Of a DNA stretch of 64,000 nt, positions 13,211-25,620 are shown in pieces. Below the pieces are notes generated by a model. The model was given only the letters and a program-made list of their open reading frames with translations. It made no database searches and was not told the DNA's origin. Source of the DNA: Sapria himalayana (taxonomy: Eukaryota > Streptophyta > Magnoliopsida > Malpighiales > Rafflesiaceae); the NCBI GenBank assembly GCA_029783825.1, contig JAREIK010010412.1:22225-86224 (forward strand). Direction: 5' to 3'. A program made the position numbers and the translations under genes. Position 1 is the first letter of the stretch. Every line of letters starts with the position of its first letter.

Positions 13211-15354
13211 AGAATAAGATGAATAAATAGAATATGAATAATAAGAAGAAAAAGAAGAAAAAAATAGAAGAATAACAAGAAAAAGAATAATAAGATAAAT
13301 CAGAAGATAAATGAAAAAGAAAAATAAGAAGAAAAAGAAGAATAAGTAGAAAAAGAAGAATAAGCAGAATAAGAAGAATATGAAGAATATGAAGAAAAGA
13401 ATAAGAAGAATTAAAAGAATAAGAAGAATTAAAAGAAAATGAAGAATAATATAAATATGTAGAATAAGTAGAATAATAAGAAATAAGAATAAAAAGAATA
13501 AGAAGAATACGATGAATTAGATATTTAAAAAGAATAAAAAGAAAAGGAAGAATAAGAAGAATAATAAGAATAATAAAAATAAGAATAATAAGAAAAATAA
13601 AAAGAATAATAAGAATAATAAGAATAAGAATAAGAATAAGAATAAAAATGCAAATAATATGAAGGATAAGAAGGATATGAAGGATAAAATGAATAAAATC
13701 TAAAAAAGCATAAGAAGTATGACAAGGATAAGATGGATAACACAGATAAGAAGTAAAATATATAAAAAAAGATAAGAAAGAATAAGATGACTAAAATAAA
13801 ATGAAGAATTAGAAGAATATGTAGAATAGAAGAAATATGAAGAAAAAGATGAACAAGTAGAATAAGAATAATAAGTAAAAAGGAGAATAAGAATAAAGAA
13901 TAATATGAAGAATAAGAAGAATAAAAAAAATAAAAAAGAAGAATAAGAAGAATATGAATATTAAAAAGCATAAGAAGAATAATAATCTAATGAAAGTAAG
14001 AAGAATAAGAAAAATAAGAAAAATAAGAAAAATAATTAGAATAATAATAATAATAATAATAATAACAAGAAGAATTAGTAGAAAAAGAAGAATAAAAATA
14101 AAAATAAAAATAAGATGAGAATGAAGAATAAGAATAACTTAAAAAATAAGAAGAAAATGATGAACAAAAATAATAAGAAAAATAATAAGAATAAGTAGAA
14201 TAATAAGAATAAGTAGAATAAAAATATAAAAAAATAAAGAAGATTAAGAAGAATCATAAAAATAAGAAGAATTAGGAGAATAAGAAGATTAAAAATAACA
14301 AGAATAAGAAGAATAATAAAAAAAGTAGAATAAGAAGGATATGAAGAATAAGAAGAGTATGAAGATTAAGAAGAATAAGAAAAATAAAAAAGAATAAGAA
14401 GAATAAAAAGAATAAGAAAAAGAAAAGAAGAAGAATAAGAAGAAGATGATGATGATAATGATGGTAACAAAGAAGAAAATGAACAGTTAGAAGAATAAGT
14501 AGAAAAAAAAAGAATATGAAGAATAATTAGAATAAAAAGAATAAGTAAAATATGAAGAATAAGAAAAATATGAAGAATTAAAAGAATTAGAAGAATAAGA
14601 AGAATAAGAAGAATAAATAAAATAAGAATAATAAAAAAAATAAGAACAATAATGTGATTAAGAAGAATAAAAAGAATAAATAGAATAAAAATACAAATAT
14701 GATTAAGAAGAATTATTTGAATAAGAATAATAATAATAATAAATAGAAGAATTAGATGACAAAGAAGAATAATATGAATTAAACTAATAACAAAAAAAAT
14801 AAAAATAAAAAGTATAAGAAAATTAAAAGAATTACTAGAATAAGAAGAATTAGAAGAATAAGAAGAATAGAAAGATTAAGTAGAAGTATAATAAAAAATA
14901 GAATAAAAAGAATAAGAAGATTATGAAGAATATAAAGATTAAGAAGAATAGAAAAAAAAAGAATAAGAAGAAATAGAAGAATTAGATGATCAATTAAAAT
15001 AAGAAGAATTAAAATAATGAAAAGAATGAAAAGAATAAGAAGATAAGATAAATAAATAGAAGATGAATAAAATGTAGAAAAAGATGAATTATAAAAATTA
15101 GAAGACTAATAAAAAGAAGAAGAATAAGATATTAATAAGAATAAGAAAAATAAGAATAATAAAAAGAATAAGAATAAAAATAATTATAAAAAAAGGAATA
15201 AGAAGAAAATGAAGATAATAAGAATAAGTAGAAAAATTAATATAATAAGAACGAGTAATTATATTAAAAAATAAAAGAAGAATAAGAAGAATTAGTTAAT
15301 AAAAAGAATAAAAAGAAAAAGAAGAATAATAAGAATAAGAATAATATTAATGAT

Positions 15355-15785
15355 AAAAAGGATAAGTAGGATAAAATGATAAGAAGGATAAGAAGGATAA
15401 AAAGGATAAGAATGATAAAAAAGATAAGAAGGATAGGAAGGATAATAAGGATAAGAATGATAAGAAGGATAAGAATGATAAGAAGGTTAAGAAGGATAAG
15501 AAGGATAAGAAGGATAAGAAGGATAAGAAGGATAAAAATGACAAGAAGGACAAGAAGGAGAAGAAGGACAAGAATGACAATAAGGACAAGAAGGACAATA
15601 AGGACAAAAAGGACGAGAAGGACAAGAAGGACAAGAAGAACAAGAAGGACAAGAAGGACAAGAAGGACAAGATGGACAAGAATGACAAGAAGGACAAGAA
15701 GGATAAGAAGGATAAGATTGATAAGAAGGATAAGAATGATAAGAATGATAAAAAGAATAAGAAGGATAAGAAGGATAATAATAAT
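15355..15785 (+). repeat. Homogenised variant domain (AAGGATAAG to AAGGACAAG)
   Basis: Within the minisatellite the unit changes to AAGGATAAG. From about 15540 to 15690 it changes further to AAGGACAAG, the only place where C is regular on the + strand. The variant units are contiguous and much more regular than the flanks. Local spread of a T-to-C change within the array is the simplest reading. Confidence 0.8.
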
Positions 15786-18245
15786 AATAATAAGAAGGGT
15801 AATAAGAATAAGTAGAATAATAAAAAAAGAATAATAAGATGACTAATAAGAAAACTAAGAATTAGAAGAATAAGTAGAATAAAAAGAATTAGAAGAATAA
15901 GTAGAATAAAAATAATAATAAGAATATGTAAAAAAATAAGAAGAATAAGAATAAGAATAAAAAAATAAAAAACAATAAAGAGAAGAATAATAATAATAAG
16001 TAAGAAGAATAAGAAGAATATTAAAAATAATTAGAATGCAAAAAAAATAATACTAATAATTAGTAGCATAAAAAGAATTAGTAGAATAAGAAAAATAAAA
16101 GAATAATATTACTATAAAGAATAAGAAGAATTAAAAGAATAATGAGAAAAAATAAAAAAAATAAGAATAAGAATAAGAAGAAAAATTAAGAATTAGGAGA
16201 ATAACAAGAATAACAAGAATTAGAAAAATTACAAGAATAACAAGAATAAAAGTATAAGAAAAAAAAGTAAATAAGAAGAATTAGAAGAATAAGAAGAATA
16301 AGAAGAATAAAAAGAATATGAAAATTAAGAAGAATAAGGTCAAAAAAAATAATAAAATAAAATTAGAATAATAAGAATTACAATAATGAAAAGAATAATA
16401 AGAATACTAAGAATAACAAGAATAAAAATGATAAGAAGAATAAATAGAATATGAATAATAAGTAGAAAAAGAATAAATAAATTAGAAGAATATTAAGAAT
16501 AAAAAAAATAAGAAGATTAAGAAGAACGAGGCGAATAAGAAATTTAATAAAAATAAGAAGAATACGAAAAAAAGAAGAAAAAGAAGAATAAAAAGAATAA
16601 AAAAATAAGAATAATAAAAAGAATAAGAAGAATAAAAAGAATAAGAAGAATAAAAGGAATAAGAGGAATTAGAAGAATCAGAAGAATCATAAGAATCATA
16701 AGAATCACAATAATAAGAAGAATAAGAAAAAATAGAATAATAATTAGAATAAGAAGATTAACAATAATAAGAAGAATAAGAAGAATATGAAGAATAAAAA
16801 GAATATAAAAATTTTAAAAAAAAATAAAATATAATAATAATAAAAAACATACAGATGAAAAATAAGAATAAAAATAATATAAAACATTTTAAAAATAAGA
16901 AGAATAAGACAAATAAGCAAAATTAGAAAAATTGGAAGAATAAGTAGAATAAGAAGAAGAAGAATAATAATAATAATAATAATAATATAATAAAAAGGAG
17001 AATAAAATGACTAATAATAATAAAATATAGAAGAATGCAAAGAAGAATAAGAATAAAAAGAATAAAAAGATTAAGAGGAATAAGAATAATAATAAGAATA
17101 ACAAAAAAAATTAAAAATAAGAAGAATAAGAATAATAAAAAGAATAAGAAGAAAATTATGATTAAGAAGAAGAAAAATAATAAGAAAAATATAATGAATA
17201 AGAAAAATAGGTAGAATAAGTAGAATAAGGAAATAAAAAAAATATGAAGAATAAAAAGAAAATATAGAATAAGAAAAATAAGAAGAATATGAAAAAGAAG
17301 AAAAATAAGAAGAATAAAAAAAATAAGAAGAATAAGAAGAACAAGAAAAATAACAAAAATAGCTAGAATAAAAAAATATGACGAATAACAAAAATAAGAA
17401 GAATAAGAAGAGAAAGAAAAATAAAAAGAAAAATAAGAATCAGAAGAATGAGAAAAATAAGAAGAATTAAAAGAATATGTAATATTAGAACAATATGTAG
17501 AATTTGAAGAATATGAAGAATAGTTAGAATATCTTGAATAGAAAGAATAAGAAGATTAAAAAATAATTAAAAATAAACAGAAAAATAAAAAAAAAAGAAT
17601 AATCAAAAGAATAATAAGAATAAGAAAAAATAAAAGGAAAAATAAAAATAATAAGAATAAGAAAAATAATATGAATAATAAGAATAACAAGAATAAGAAG
17701 ATTAAGAAGAATAATAAGAATAAAAGAATAATAAGAATAAGAAGAATAATAAGAAAAAAATAAATTAGAAGAATAAGAAAAATTATAAAAAGAAGAATAA
17801 GAAGAATAAGAAAATTAATAAGAATTAGAAGAATTAGAATAATAACAATAAAAAGAAGAGTAGGGAGTGTAATAAGAATAAAATGAATAAAAAGAAAAAA
17901 AGAATTAAATGAATTAAAAGAATTAAAAGAAAAAAGAGAATAAAAATAAAAAAAAGAATAGAAAGAATAGAAAAATAAAAATAATAAAAGAATCAAAAAA
18001 TAAAAAAAAATAAAAAGGATAGAAAAGATAGAAAGAATAGAAATGATAGAAATGATAGAAAGTAAAGAAAGGATAATAAGGAAAGGAAGGATAGAAAGGA
18101 TAGAAAGAATAGAAAGAAATAAAAGAATAAAAAGAATAAAAAAAATAAAAAAAATAAAAAGAATAAAAAGAATAAAAAAATAAATAGAATAAAAGAAAAA
18201 CAAGAATAACAAGAATAACAAGCATAAGAATAATAAGAAGAAAAA

Positions 18246-18280
<35 letters not shown>

Positions 18281-18544
18281 GAATTAAAAAAATAACAAGA
18301 AAATAGTATAATAAGATGATTAAATAGAATAAAAAGAATTTGAAGAATTAGTAGAATAAGAAGAATAGGAAGAATACGTAGAATATGAAGAATAAAAAGA
18401 TTAAGAAGAAAATAGAACAAAAAGAAGAATTAGTAAAATATGAATAATAACAAGAATAAGATGAAAAAGATGAATAAGAAAAATAAGAAAAATAAGAAGA
18501 ATAAGAAGAATAGGAAGAATAAGAAGAATATCACCACAAGAAAA

Positions 18545-18990
18545 ATCTCTTATAGCTAGGGATAATTCCCTAGCTAAATAGGCATTTTTTATCACTAAAT
18601 GGGATATAGTGATGGATTACTGATGAATCAGTTCACTATCTAAAGAGCTCCACGTTTAAATATAGGGAGGGAAAGTGACCCTAGCTAAATTTTTTGCGAT
18701 GAAAAAATCTCTTGCCAAAAAATATAAATTCCCTAACTAAATCAGAAAGATTAATGAGATTTTCTATCGCTAAAAGTAAATAACGATAGAAGATTCCCAA
18801 GCTAAAGTGTTAACCGCTAAATTTTAGCGACAAAAATAGTACCTAGCTAAATAAATTTATCGATGGAAAAATCTGTTGCTAAATTAAAGATTTTCCTAGC
18901 TAAATTGGCTAGGGAAATTTCGCTAGCTAAATTAGCAAGGGATTTTTCCCTTTCTAATTTAGTAATGGATTTTCCCTAGCTATTTTAATT
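18545..18990. repeat. Left subterminal repeats of CACTA element 1
   Basis: Many short direct and inverted copies of CTAGCTAAAT, TCGCTAAA and AGCTAGGGA within 450 bp of the left terminus. Clustered subterminal motifs in both orientations are the hallmark of En/Spm ends. Confidence 0.85.
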
Positions 18991-21350
18991 TAATTACTTT
19001 TAAAATTTTTTAATTAAATATTTTAATATTTTAATATCAAATTGAATAAAAATGAAACTATAATTAATTTATAATAAACAAAAAATAAATTCATTTCATA
19101 ATTTATTCTAATTCAATATATTACATAATTGAAACAAAAAAAATAACAAAATTTTATTACATCTTATTCATCAATGTATCTACTGACAGTGCATAAAGTA
19201 TAATATATCCATTCATTGTCGTTGCTTTCTCTCCCTCTGCTCCTCCTATCACCATTTTTCTACTACTATATAGCTGTCCGAGTCATGACACATAATGTCT
19301 CGTAATAAATCTCATCACTTATACAAGCTTTGTATAGGGAACAATGTAGTATCATATCTGTAAGAAATTTAAACAACTCAGTCAAATTAAAATAAAAAAA
19401 AGTTAAGTTTTAATAAATATATAAATTTTTAGTATATATGTAAATATATACTAGCATTTCACCCGTACATATATTATTGTAGTATATATCACTTATACAT
19501 TATTATGTTTACATATATACTGAGTGAAAATATACTCGGTATATATGTACATAAAATACTATAGTATTATATGTATGTATAAACTGACTTTATTTGTAGT
19601 ATATACCACATTTGTTGCTATTTCTGCTAACTTGCTGACACTGCTGCTCCTGTCGCTACTACCACTGCCACTACCAATGCCACCGTTGTTGCCACCACTA
19701 CTTCTACTACCACCGCTACTGTCGATACTGCCGATACTACCACCGCCACTGCCACCACTGCCACCACTGCCACCGCTGCCAGTGCTGCCGCTTCATGCTA
19801 TAGATGCCACTATTTTCGCTGCTTAAATATTTTTTCTATAATGGGAAAAATATTCAGATGGCTATGAAGCCATTTTCTAGTTTTCGGGCTGCAAATGGAT
19901 GATTGAGCTAATTTTGATTAAAGAAAGTTACATGAAAAATAAAATGACATAATAATAAGATTTTTCCTCGTAAGTCATAAGAAAATGGAAGGACTGACAT
20001 GCTCATTTTAGTTCATTGTCAAGGGAGCTTATTGCAATCGAGGAGCACCAACTTGATCAGAGTAGTGCCATAGCTCTAATTTAGTTTTTAAGTTTAAACT
20101 AGCAGATGATACAATTTTACAATCAAACAACCGATCTTGTTTCACATCAGCAAGGTGCACATCAATTGCTCTCAATAGTTTTTCTTACAAGAAAAAAAAG
20201 GTAATACTGAAGCTTAAGATTGAATCAATGAACATATACATACACTTCTCAAGTAATTTAATGGGTGGAAGAACAGAACCTCCAGCTATCCGCTATGGCC
20301 TTAGGATAGTTTTTGATCTGGATAATCCTAATTGTGCAGAAGCCATTTCCATATGGAACCAGACATCTACATTGAGCCATCTTTGTGCACAAATAGAGCA
20401 AACAACTAAAATGGACTCATCTTAGAGTAATATCTATTGTCTTTAGTCCTAGAACATTTACTACAATTAGTAATAGACAATTCTAAAACATTTTTTATTC
20501 AAAATTTTGGTTATTCATGGTTGCAGTATGTAGTTCAATTGCATCTTTAAAAATACAACACCCACTCCAATCGGCTAGTATTTACTTTCTTGGAGATGGT
20601 GTTTGTGCTTCTGAATATGCATTAAAGAGGGATTATAGGCTGAGAAAAAATTCTTTTTGTTCTAGAGTAAGCATCAAGATCTTATAAAATGTGACTGATT
20701 TCTTTGTAAAGGCTAATGGTTCTAGACTTCACTCCCTCCAAGTTGAGTTGCTATAGTATTTCCTGGTTGAGCTTCTCCGTGGCAGCAACTTGCTAGAGGT
20801 TTTGCTGTTGCTGCTCTGACAAGCCAACTTCCTTTGTGTGAGTTTTTGTGCCTGCGATAAAATGAATGTAAATGCAATGCATGTGCTATTTACATTCAAT
20901 TTTATAGAGAATAAAATTCATTGACGAAGGTGGAGCACACAAGAAGCTTGCATGAACTCACCTGCTTGATTCTCGATTCCCACTTCAGTCCCACAATGTT
21001 ATGCTCTGAAAGTCAGAATTATTTTTTTGATATCATTTTGATATAATTTTGATCAATGAAACACGGTAAAAAACTATTTGTTTATGAAGAAGCATTTAAT
21101 CATTTAGTACAGAAGCTCCGGAGATAATCTCAATCAGTTCTTTCGTGATTGAAGTTTGATGAGTCATGTGGCCAAAAACCTAGTTTGTCAATACTGGTTC
21201 AGAAGAAATGAACTGAGAGAGTGAGTGAGAGAAAGAGATCGACCTGTATAAAAGAGAGTGAATCGGCCGAGTAATTCACTGGCATTTTTGCTAAAACTAA
21301 CCATGGCTACCATCCTGGCTCTCTATTCGCTGCAGGCATTCTCAAGCACC
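18991..21350. other. Interior of CACTA element 1, mostly unassigned
   Basis: AT-rich sequence. On the - strand at about 19190-19340 there is a weak resemblance to the 3' end of the second CACTA gene, seen more clearly at 46130-46280 and 63000-63112. A 20.2-20.4 kb stretch is open on the + strand and a 20.6-20.85 kb stretch is open on the - strand (with ...SWLVRAATAKPLASCC...), but I recognise neither. Confidence 0.4.
19612..19812 (+). repeat. Imperfect trinucleotide tract (CTG/CCA/CCG type)
   Basis: About 200 bp of GCC, ACC, GCT, ACT triplets, about 1.1 kb inside the left end of element 1. It is open on + as Leu/Pro, but composition, not selection, explains this. A longer tract of the complementary type lies at 63605-64000 in the inverted copy, suggesting it is a shared part of this CACTA family. 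Confidence 0.8.
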
Positions 21351-21360
21351 ATGTTGATGG

Positions 21361-21640
21361 TTGAACAAGACATGGAATGAACAAAACATAATAATAATTG
21401 TTTTTTGTGGGAGAAGAATATTACGGCACAATTTCTCTATTTGGGAGAGCGAGGTTGCTCACATAGGAGAACTAAAACTTGGTCAGATTTTGAAGCATTT
21501 CGCCCATTGTTTCTCCTCCTTCAATCTCGTAAGAATCTTACTCGCCCATCTTATCACCATATTTGCTGATTCACATTCTTTCTCCACCACCTGTCACATA
21601 CACAAATTCGACAACAAAATCTAGAAGGGACACATACAAG
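21361..21640 (-). pseudogene. Exon-like fragment of unknown host gene inside CACTA element 1
   Basis: On the - strand, after a plausible acceptor (GTGACAG), a frame reads VVEKECESANMVIRWASKIL then TRLKEEKQWAKCFKI and a stop. The Glu/Lys-rich, helix-like composition differs from the surrounding noncoding AT-rich DNA. I do not recognise the protein. It may be a captured host exon, as for the neighbouring TFIIF-alpha-like piece. Confidence 0.35.
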
Positions 21641-22861
21641 CAAAATGAGTAATGAGGGAATAGAAAAACAAGCATGCATATTGCAACAGTAATGGTGAAC
21701 GAAGTATAAGCAATCAAATTCAAGCAAAATTAGTTCCTCTAATAAACTTTTGAATTTTCACTAGCTAAATTATCCAAAAGCTGAAAAAAGGAAAAAAATA
21801 AATGGAGAGATCAACAACATACACAACATTAAATATTTAAAAATATTTCAATAACAAAAAGATAATTCAAGTATGTTATGATCAAAATTAACGAGGATAA
21901 TTACACTTACACAAATTACAATCAAATAATCACATGTCAAATAATTTCCAATGTTACATTTTAAAAGAGTATCCTACAACCAGCAGCTTGGGCCTCATGT
22001 AAGAATGAACAGCATGATCGGGCTAGAGAGATGAAAAGCACTATCACACTGAGTAAAGAAATCTCATCGAGCCTATTATGTTATAATTATATCACATCGC
22101 TCTCATTAAAACAAATTTCTAATATAATCAAGCAAAAATACAGTCATACAATACAATCAATCATAAAATCACACCAGCCCACATCAATTCCTTGTGCATT
22201 TTTCTCTACTTTCTATGATCCTTAACCAAGCATATATGTACGAATGGACATGTATAACTATCTTAAAATATCAACCTGCCACATGTTTAATGCAAGTGTA
22301 AAGCAATTCAAACATTTTAATAATAATAAAGAGTAGATTTGCAAATGCACAAAGGATTTGAAAATATAACCTTCCATCGCTTATGACAGGTACTTTTAAT
22401 GAGTTTTAGAGAGTTGATTTGCAATTGCCAACTCATGAGAATTAATATCTTTCTTGCCGGGATATCACTAATTTGTAAATAAAGCAACAATCATAGAATA
22501 AAAAAATGCCACTAAATGAATTCTGACTAAAATATATGTCACACTTAAGAGATGAGTTCTTAAACTGCACATTGGCCTTTGAGTGACGATGAATATCTGA
22601 TCAATGTGTCTTGTAACCAGAAGAATTCAAAAACTCAAAACTCCCAAAATGAGATGATGCCAACATTTGAATAGACACAACAAATGATACACAAACTGAT
22701 TATCAACTTAAAAAGCATTAAGATTCTTATTAACTTGGCGACACACAAGTATTACATTGGCAATTGATTAGGTTTTTTTTAAATGATAAAAATGTATCAA
22801 TTCAAAAACAAGTAAATTCTTTAAAAAAAAAGGGTTCATAGTTCATACTTGTTGGTGCACA

Positions 22862-23065
22862 TTACTTGGTACCAAGAACAACATAGTTTGACCCGTTTGT
22901 CTTCTGAATTCATGAAATTTTGGACAAAATATTGCCAAAAGCATTCTTGTCCTCCTACATTTTTAGACTCGTTTTGAATTTAGCAATAAGTTTTTGCATA
23001 GTAAGGGGTTCGTTTTGCAGCAAAACACTAGGAAGGGATGCAATAAAAAACCAAAAAAATAGCTT
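22862..23065 (-). pseudogene. Captured fragment resembling the C-terminus of TFIIF-alpha (RAP74)
   Basis: The - strand reads LLQNEPLTMQKLIAKFKTSL then EDKNAFGNILSKIS, then IQKTNGSNYVVLGTK and a stop at 22862, with two in-frame stops on the way. From family knowledge, plant TFIIF-alpha ends in a winged helix of the form T-x-x-DLV-x-KFK, EDK-x-AF-x-x-IL-x-x-IS-x-IQK, NYVVL. The match in order, spacing and terminal position is good. In a cell the intact protein acts with RNA polymerase II; this piece covers only the last part and is dead. It lies inside a CACTA element, so transposon capture is inferred. The match is from memory and no search was run. Confidence 0.65.
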
Positions 23066-24129
23066 CACCTGTATCAATTGATCCACTCTAGCATTCAAAT
23101 TGTCCGAAGATGCTTCCTTGTGAAAAGTTTGTAATATATAAAGTAGGTGGGAATTGATATCATTTGAAAGATGTTGAATGAGGGGATTAATAATTGAAGG
23201 GGGGGTATGATTTGATGATATTAAAACAAAGTAGGATTAATAGTCTTATTTCACATTTAAATATCTTTTGAATTAGCATGGAATATACTTAGACATACAG
23301 ATTTAAAACACTTATTTTACACATTTATCAGAAAATCATTATAAATGAGAGATTTCTTAAGAGTTTATAGTAATTTATAAGTAACTACCAATTATAATTG
23401 ATATATTTTATAATCCAATTTTCAAATTCTTGTGGACTTCAAATAATGGATGACTATGTTCTTCCATTTGGTCTTCATCTTCATGACTTATTCAAATGTT
23501 AAATTAGATATACTTTTCTATCTAATAAGATATCATATCTTTATGTGATGACAAAAATTTGTCAAAACTCTAAGAATAGTAAGTCTCGAATTCAAGATTT
23601 ATCATGCACGATCTCTTCAATCTTTTGAAGTAAGACTATCATGATAATATACTAGTACAATTTATTTTCTTATCTAGCCTTCATATTTTAAATACTTCCA
23701 AATATTAGGATACGATAAGATAGATATAGAGATCACATTCACACTCAAGTACATAAAACTCTTTCTTTAACAAGATATATAAAAAAGAGATAAATATCTC
23801 AACAAATTTACCCAATAACTTTGTAGAGACTGTGTTTGAAGAGACTATGTAATACACAAAATTTTCAAGTGATAAATCATCTTAATATATTATTCTCTCA
23901 TAAACAAATTTAACTTCAAAGTTATTATGAAAACCAATATTAGTATTTAAACAGTATCATGATCAATACTTACGAGGCAACCTTTTTGAGTATGAGATGT
24001 TATACTCAAAATTATATGAATTAGCAAAAAAATAACTCAAAAAAATAATAAAATATGTACAATTAGTATATAAAATCTCAACTTGGATTGTGTCTGCTCA
24101 CATGCTGACAGCTCATATATAAAGTATAA

Positions 24130-24725
24130 AAAAACATAAACACAAATAAAATACAACATCCTCAAATTGATGAACAAATATTTATGATATCAATTTTTAA
24201 AAATAATAAATTGAAATTTATTCAAGACGTTCATGAAGATATTCATTTGTTAATTTATTATATGAACATAAAATATACGCATAATATCATTTTAGATCTT
24301 TTTTGTTGGAAAAAAAATAATTCATTTTCTATATATTTTATTTGTTAGTGAAATATCAAAATAAATATTATATATCATTATCATGAAAACTTCTTAATAA
24401 TATTATTTATCATTATACACCTGAGATTAAACACATAAGATTTTATTAATACAATTATTTATCAAAATAAATAACAAAATATAATATCCACTATAAATTG
24501 ATGAACAAATACTAATGATATCAAATTTTAAAAAAATTGTTGAGATTTATTCAATACCTTCATGAAAATATTTACTAGTTAATTTATTATATAAACATAA
24601 ATTATACACAATATAATCTTAAATCTTATTTTTTTGAAAGAAAAATAATTCATTTTATATACTTTATTTGCTCTTGAAACATCAAAATTAATACTATATA
24701 TCATTATCTAATTAATATAATAAAA
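24130..24725. repeat. Direct tandem duplication, about 330 bp period
   Basis: The block from about 24149 (ATTGATGAACAAATA, GATATCAA, then AATAATTCATTTT and TATATATCATTATC near 24380) recurs from about 24476 with the same word order. Spacing is about 330 bp. It lies at the 3' end of the copia-like remnant on the - strand, so it could be a duplicated end of that gene or of its flank. Confidence 0.65.
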
Positions 24726-25620
24726 AATAAAAAGAGAAAAAATAATATTCAATCTCTTCAAATAAATAATTAATCTAAAATATCTCACTTATGATCATTA
24801 TCATTAGATTTAATTATGTATCTATATCAAATCTCAAAATAATTAATATTATATTATTTTTCAAATATATAAAATCCCAATTTAAATATGAATGCTTGAA
24901 TAATTGTAAAGCATTGATCCCTAAAAGAAATCTAGGGCCTAAAAATTTCATCTCATCCTCCAGTATTTGATAAGCTGCATCTATCTGAATCTATAATAAA
25001 AAATCTAAATAATTATTAATTATGCTTATTAAATTAATTATATCTGATATTATAATAATCAGATAATTAATCTTACATATGATTTTCTAATATGTGAAAG
25101 TTAGCTAAATAAATCAGATCAAACATTAATCTAATATTTTACTCAATCAAAATATCCATTACAATATAAGTCAAATGATCAACTCAAAGTACATATATCA
25201 ACTACATATCTTATCTATGACAATATAATCTCTCACTAAGTATATAATTTTATCTTATGAAAATATCTAATTTATTCAAGGTCCTTCATATAAAAATACA
25301 ACTAAAAATACTCATTGAGCTGAGTGGTTCACATATCATCTTCTTTAACAACAAGAATATTATGCACATATAAAATTAATAAAATCAACCAACTAAAAAT
25401 TTCCAATTCAAGCACTCCATGACTATTTAAGTTATACAATATCTTCTATAATATACAAGTAATATTCAAAATTTAGATAGTTACTCAATATATATACTTA
25501 TATATCCTCTTTGTTATTACCATGAATAAATATAATCATGTATGGCTCATGTATTAATCATCTATTAGATGATGCCAGCTCTATACTAATATCATTTTGA
25601 TAATAGGAAAAAAATATCTT
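24150..25620 (-). mobile_element. Decayed Ty1/copia reverse transcriptase remnant
   Basis: Reading the - strand, pieces appear in the order expected for copia Pol. FIHGNNKEDI at 25501-25530 matches the usual FLHG-x-LEEDIYM. LYNLNSHG at about 25417-25440 matches LYGLKQSPR. LILYVHNILVVKED at about 25341-25380 matches the catalytic YVDDILV. MKDLE-x-IRYF at about 25261-25290 matches MKDLG-x-x-YFLGI. PRFLLGINALQLF near 24930 matches the later YRSLIGALLYL block. Catalytic Asp residues are changed and stops are frequent. No long terminal repeats were identified. The order of five motifs makes chance unlikely. Confidence 0.7.

Larger units (their letters stand above)
5612..18531 (+). repeat. Giant purine-rich 9-bp minisatellite (about AAGAATAAG)n
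   Basis: Nearly 12.9 kb of imperfect repeats built from AAGAAT, AAG, AATAAG and their variants. The + strand is almost only A, G and T, and C is very rare. The dominant period is 9 bp (AAGAATAAG), with 3- and 6-bp sub-periods and short (AAT)n runs. Apparent long reading frames (Lys/Asn on +, Leu/Phe/Ser/Tyr on -) are by-products of a period divisible by three. It begins at the A-rich tail of the LINE and is interrupted by CACTA insertions, reappearing beyond each one in the same strand orientation. No genes are seen in it. Confidence 0.95.

Noticed and set aside
15347..15834. Overlapping Arg/Ile (+) and Leu/Ser/Phe (-) frames in the variant domain
   Set aside because: Both are direct translations of AAGGAYAAG repeats.
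5635..18420. Many long open frames on both strands (Lys/Asn-rich on +, Leu/Phe/Ser/Tyr-rich on -, up to about 220 codons)
   Set aside because: They come from a 9-bp repeat that is a multiple of three and rarely creates stops. There is no domain, start context or composition of a real protein.
5612..18531. CRISPR-like or centromeric satellite
   Set aside because: There are no constant spacer-repeat units. The repeat is a degenerate purine minisatellite and the context is plant transposons. No centromere-specific evidence is visible.
19524..19826. 100-codon Leu/Pro-rich frame on +
   Set aside because: It is explained by the imperfect triplet tract. No start context or homologous frame is kept in the 63.6-64.0 kb relative.
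20228..20425. 65-codon open frame (with WNQTSTLSHLCAQIEQ)
   Set aside because: No family recognised, no splice or second-copy support, and length within chance expectation.
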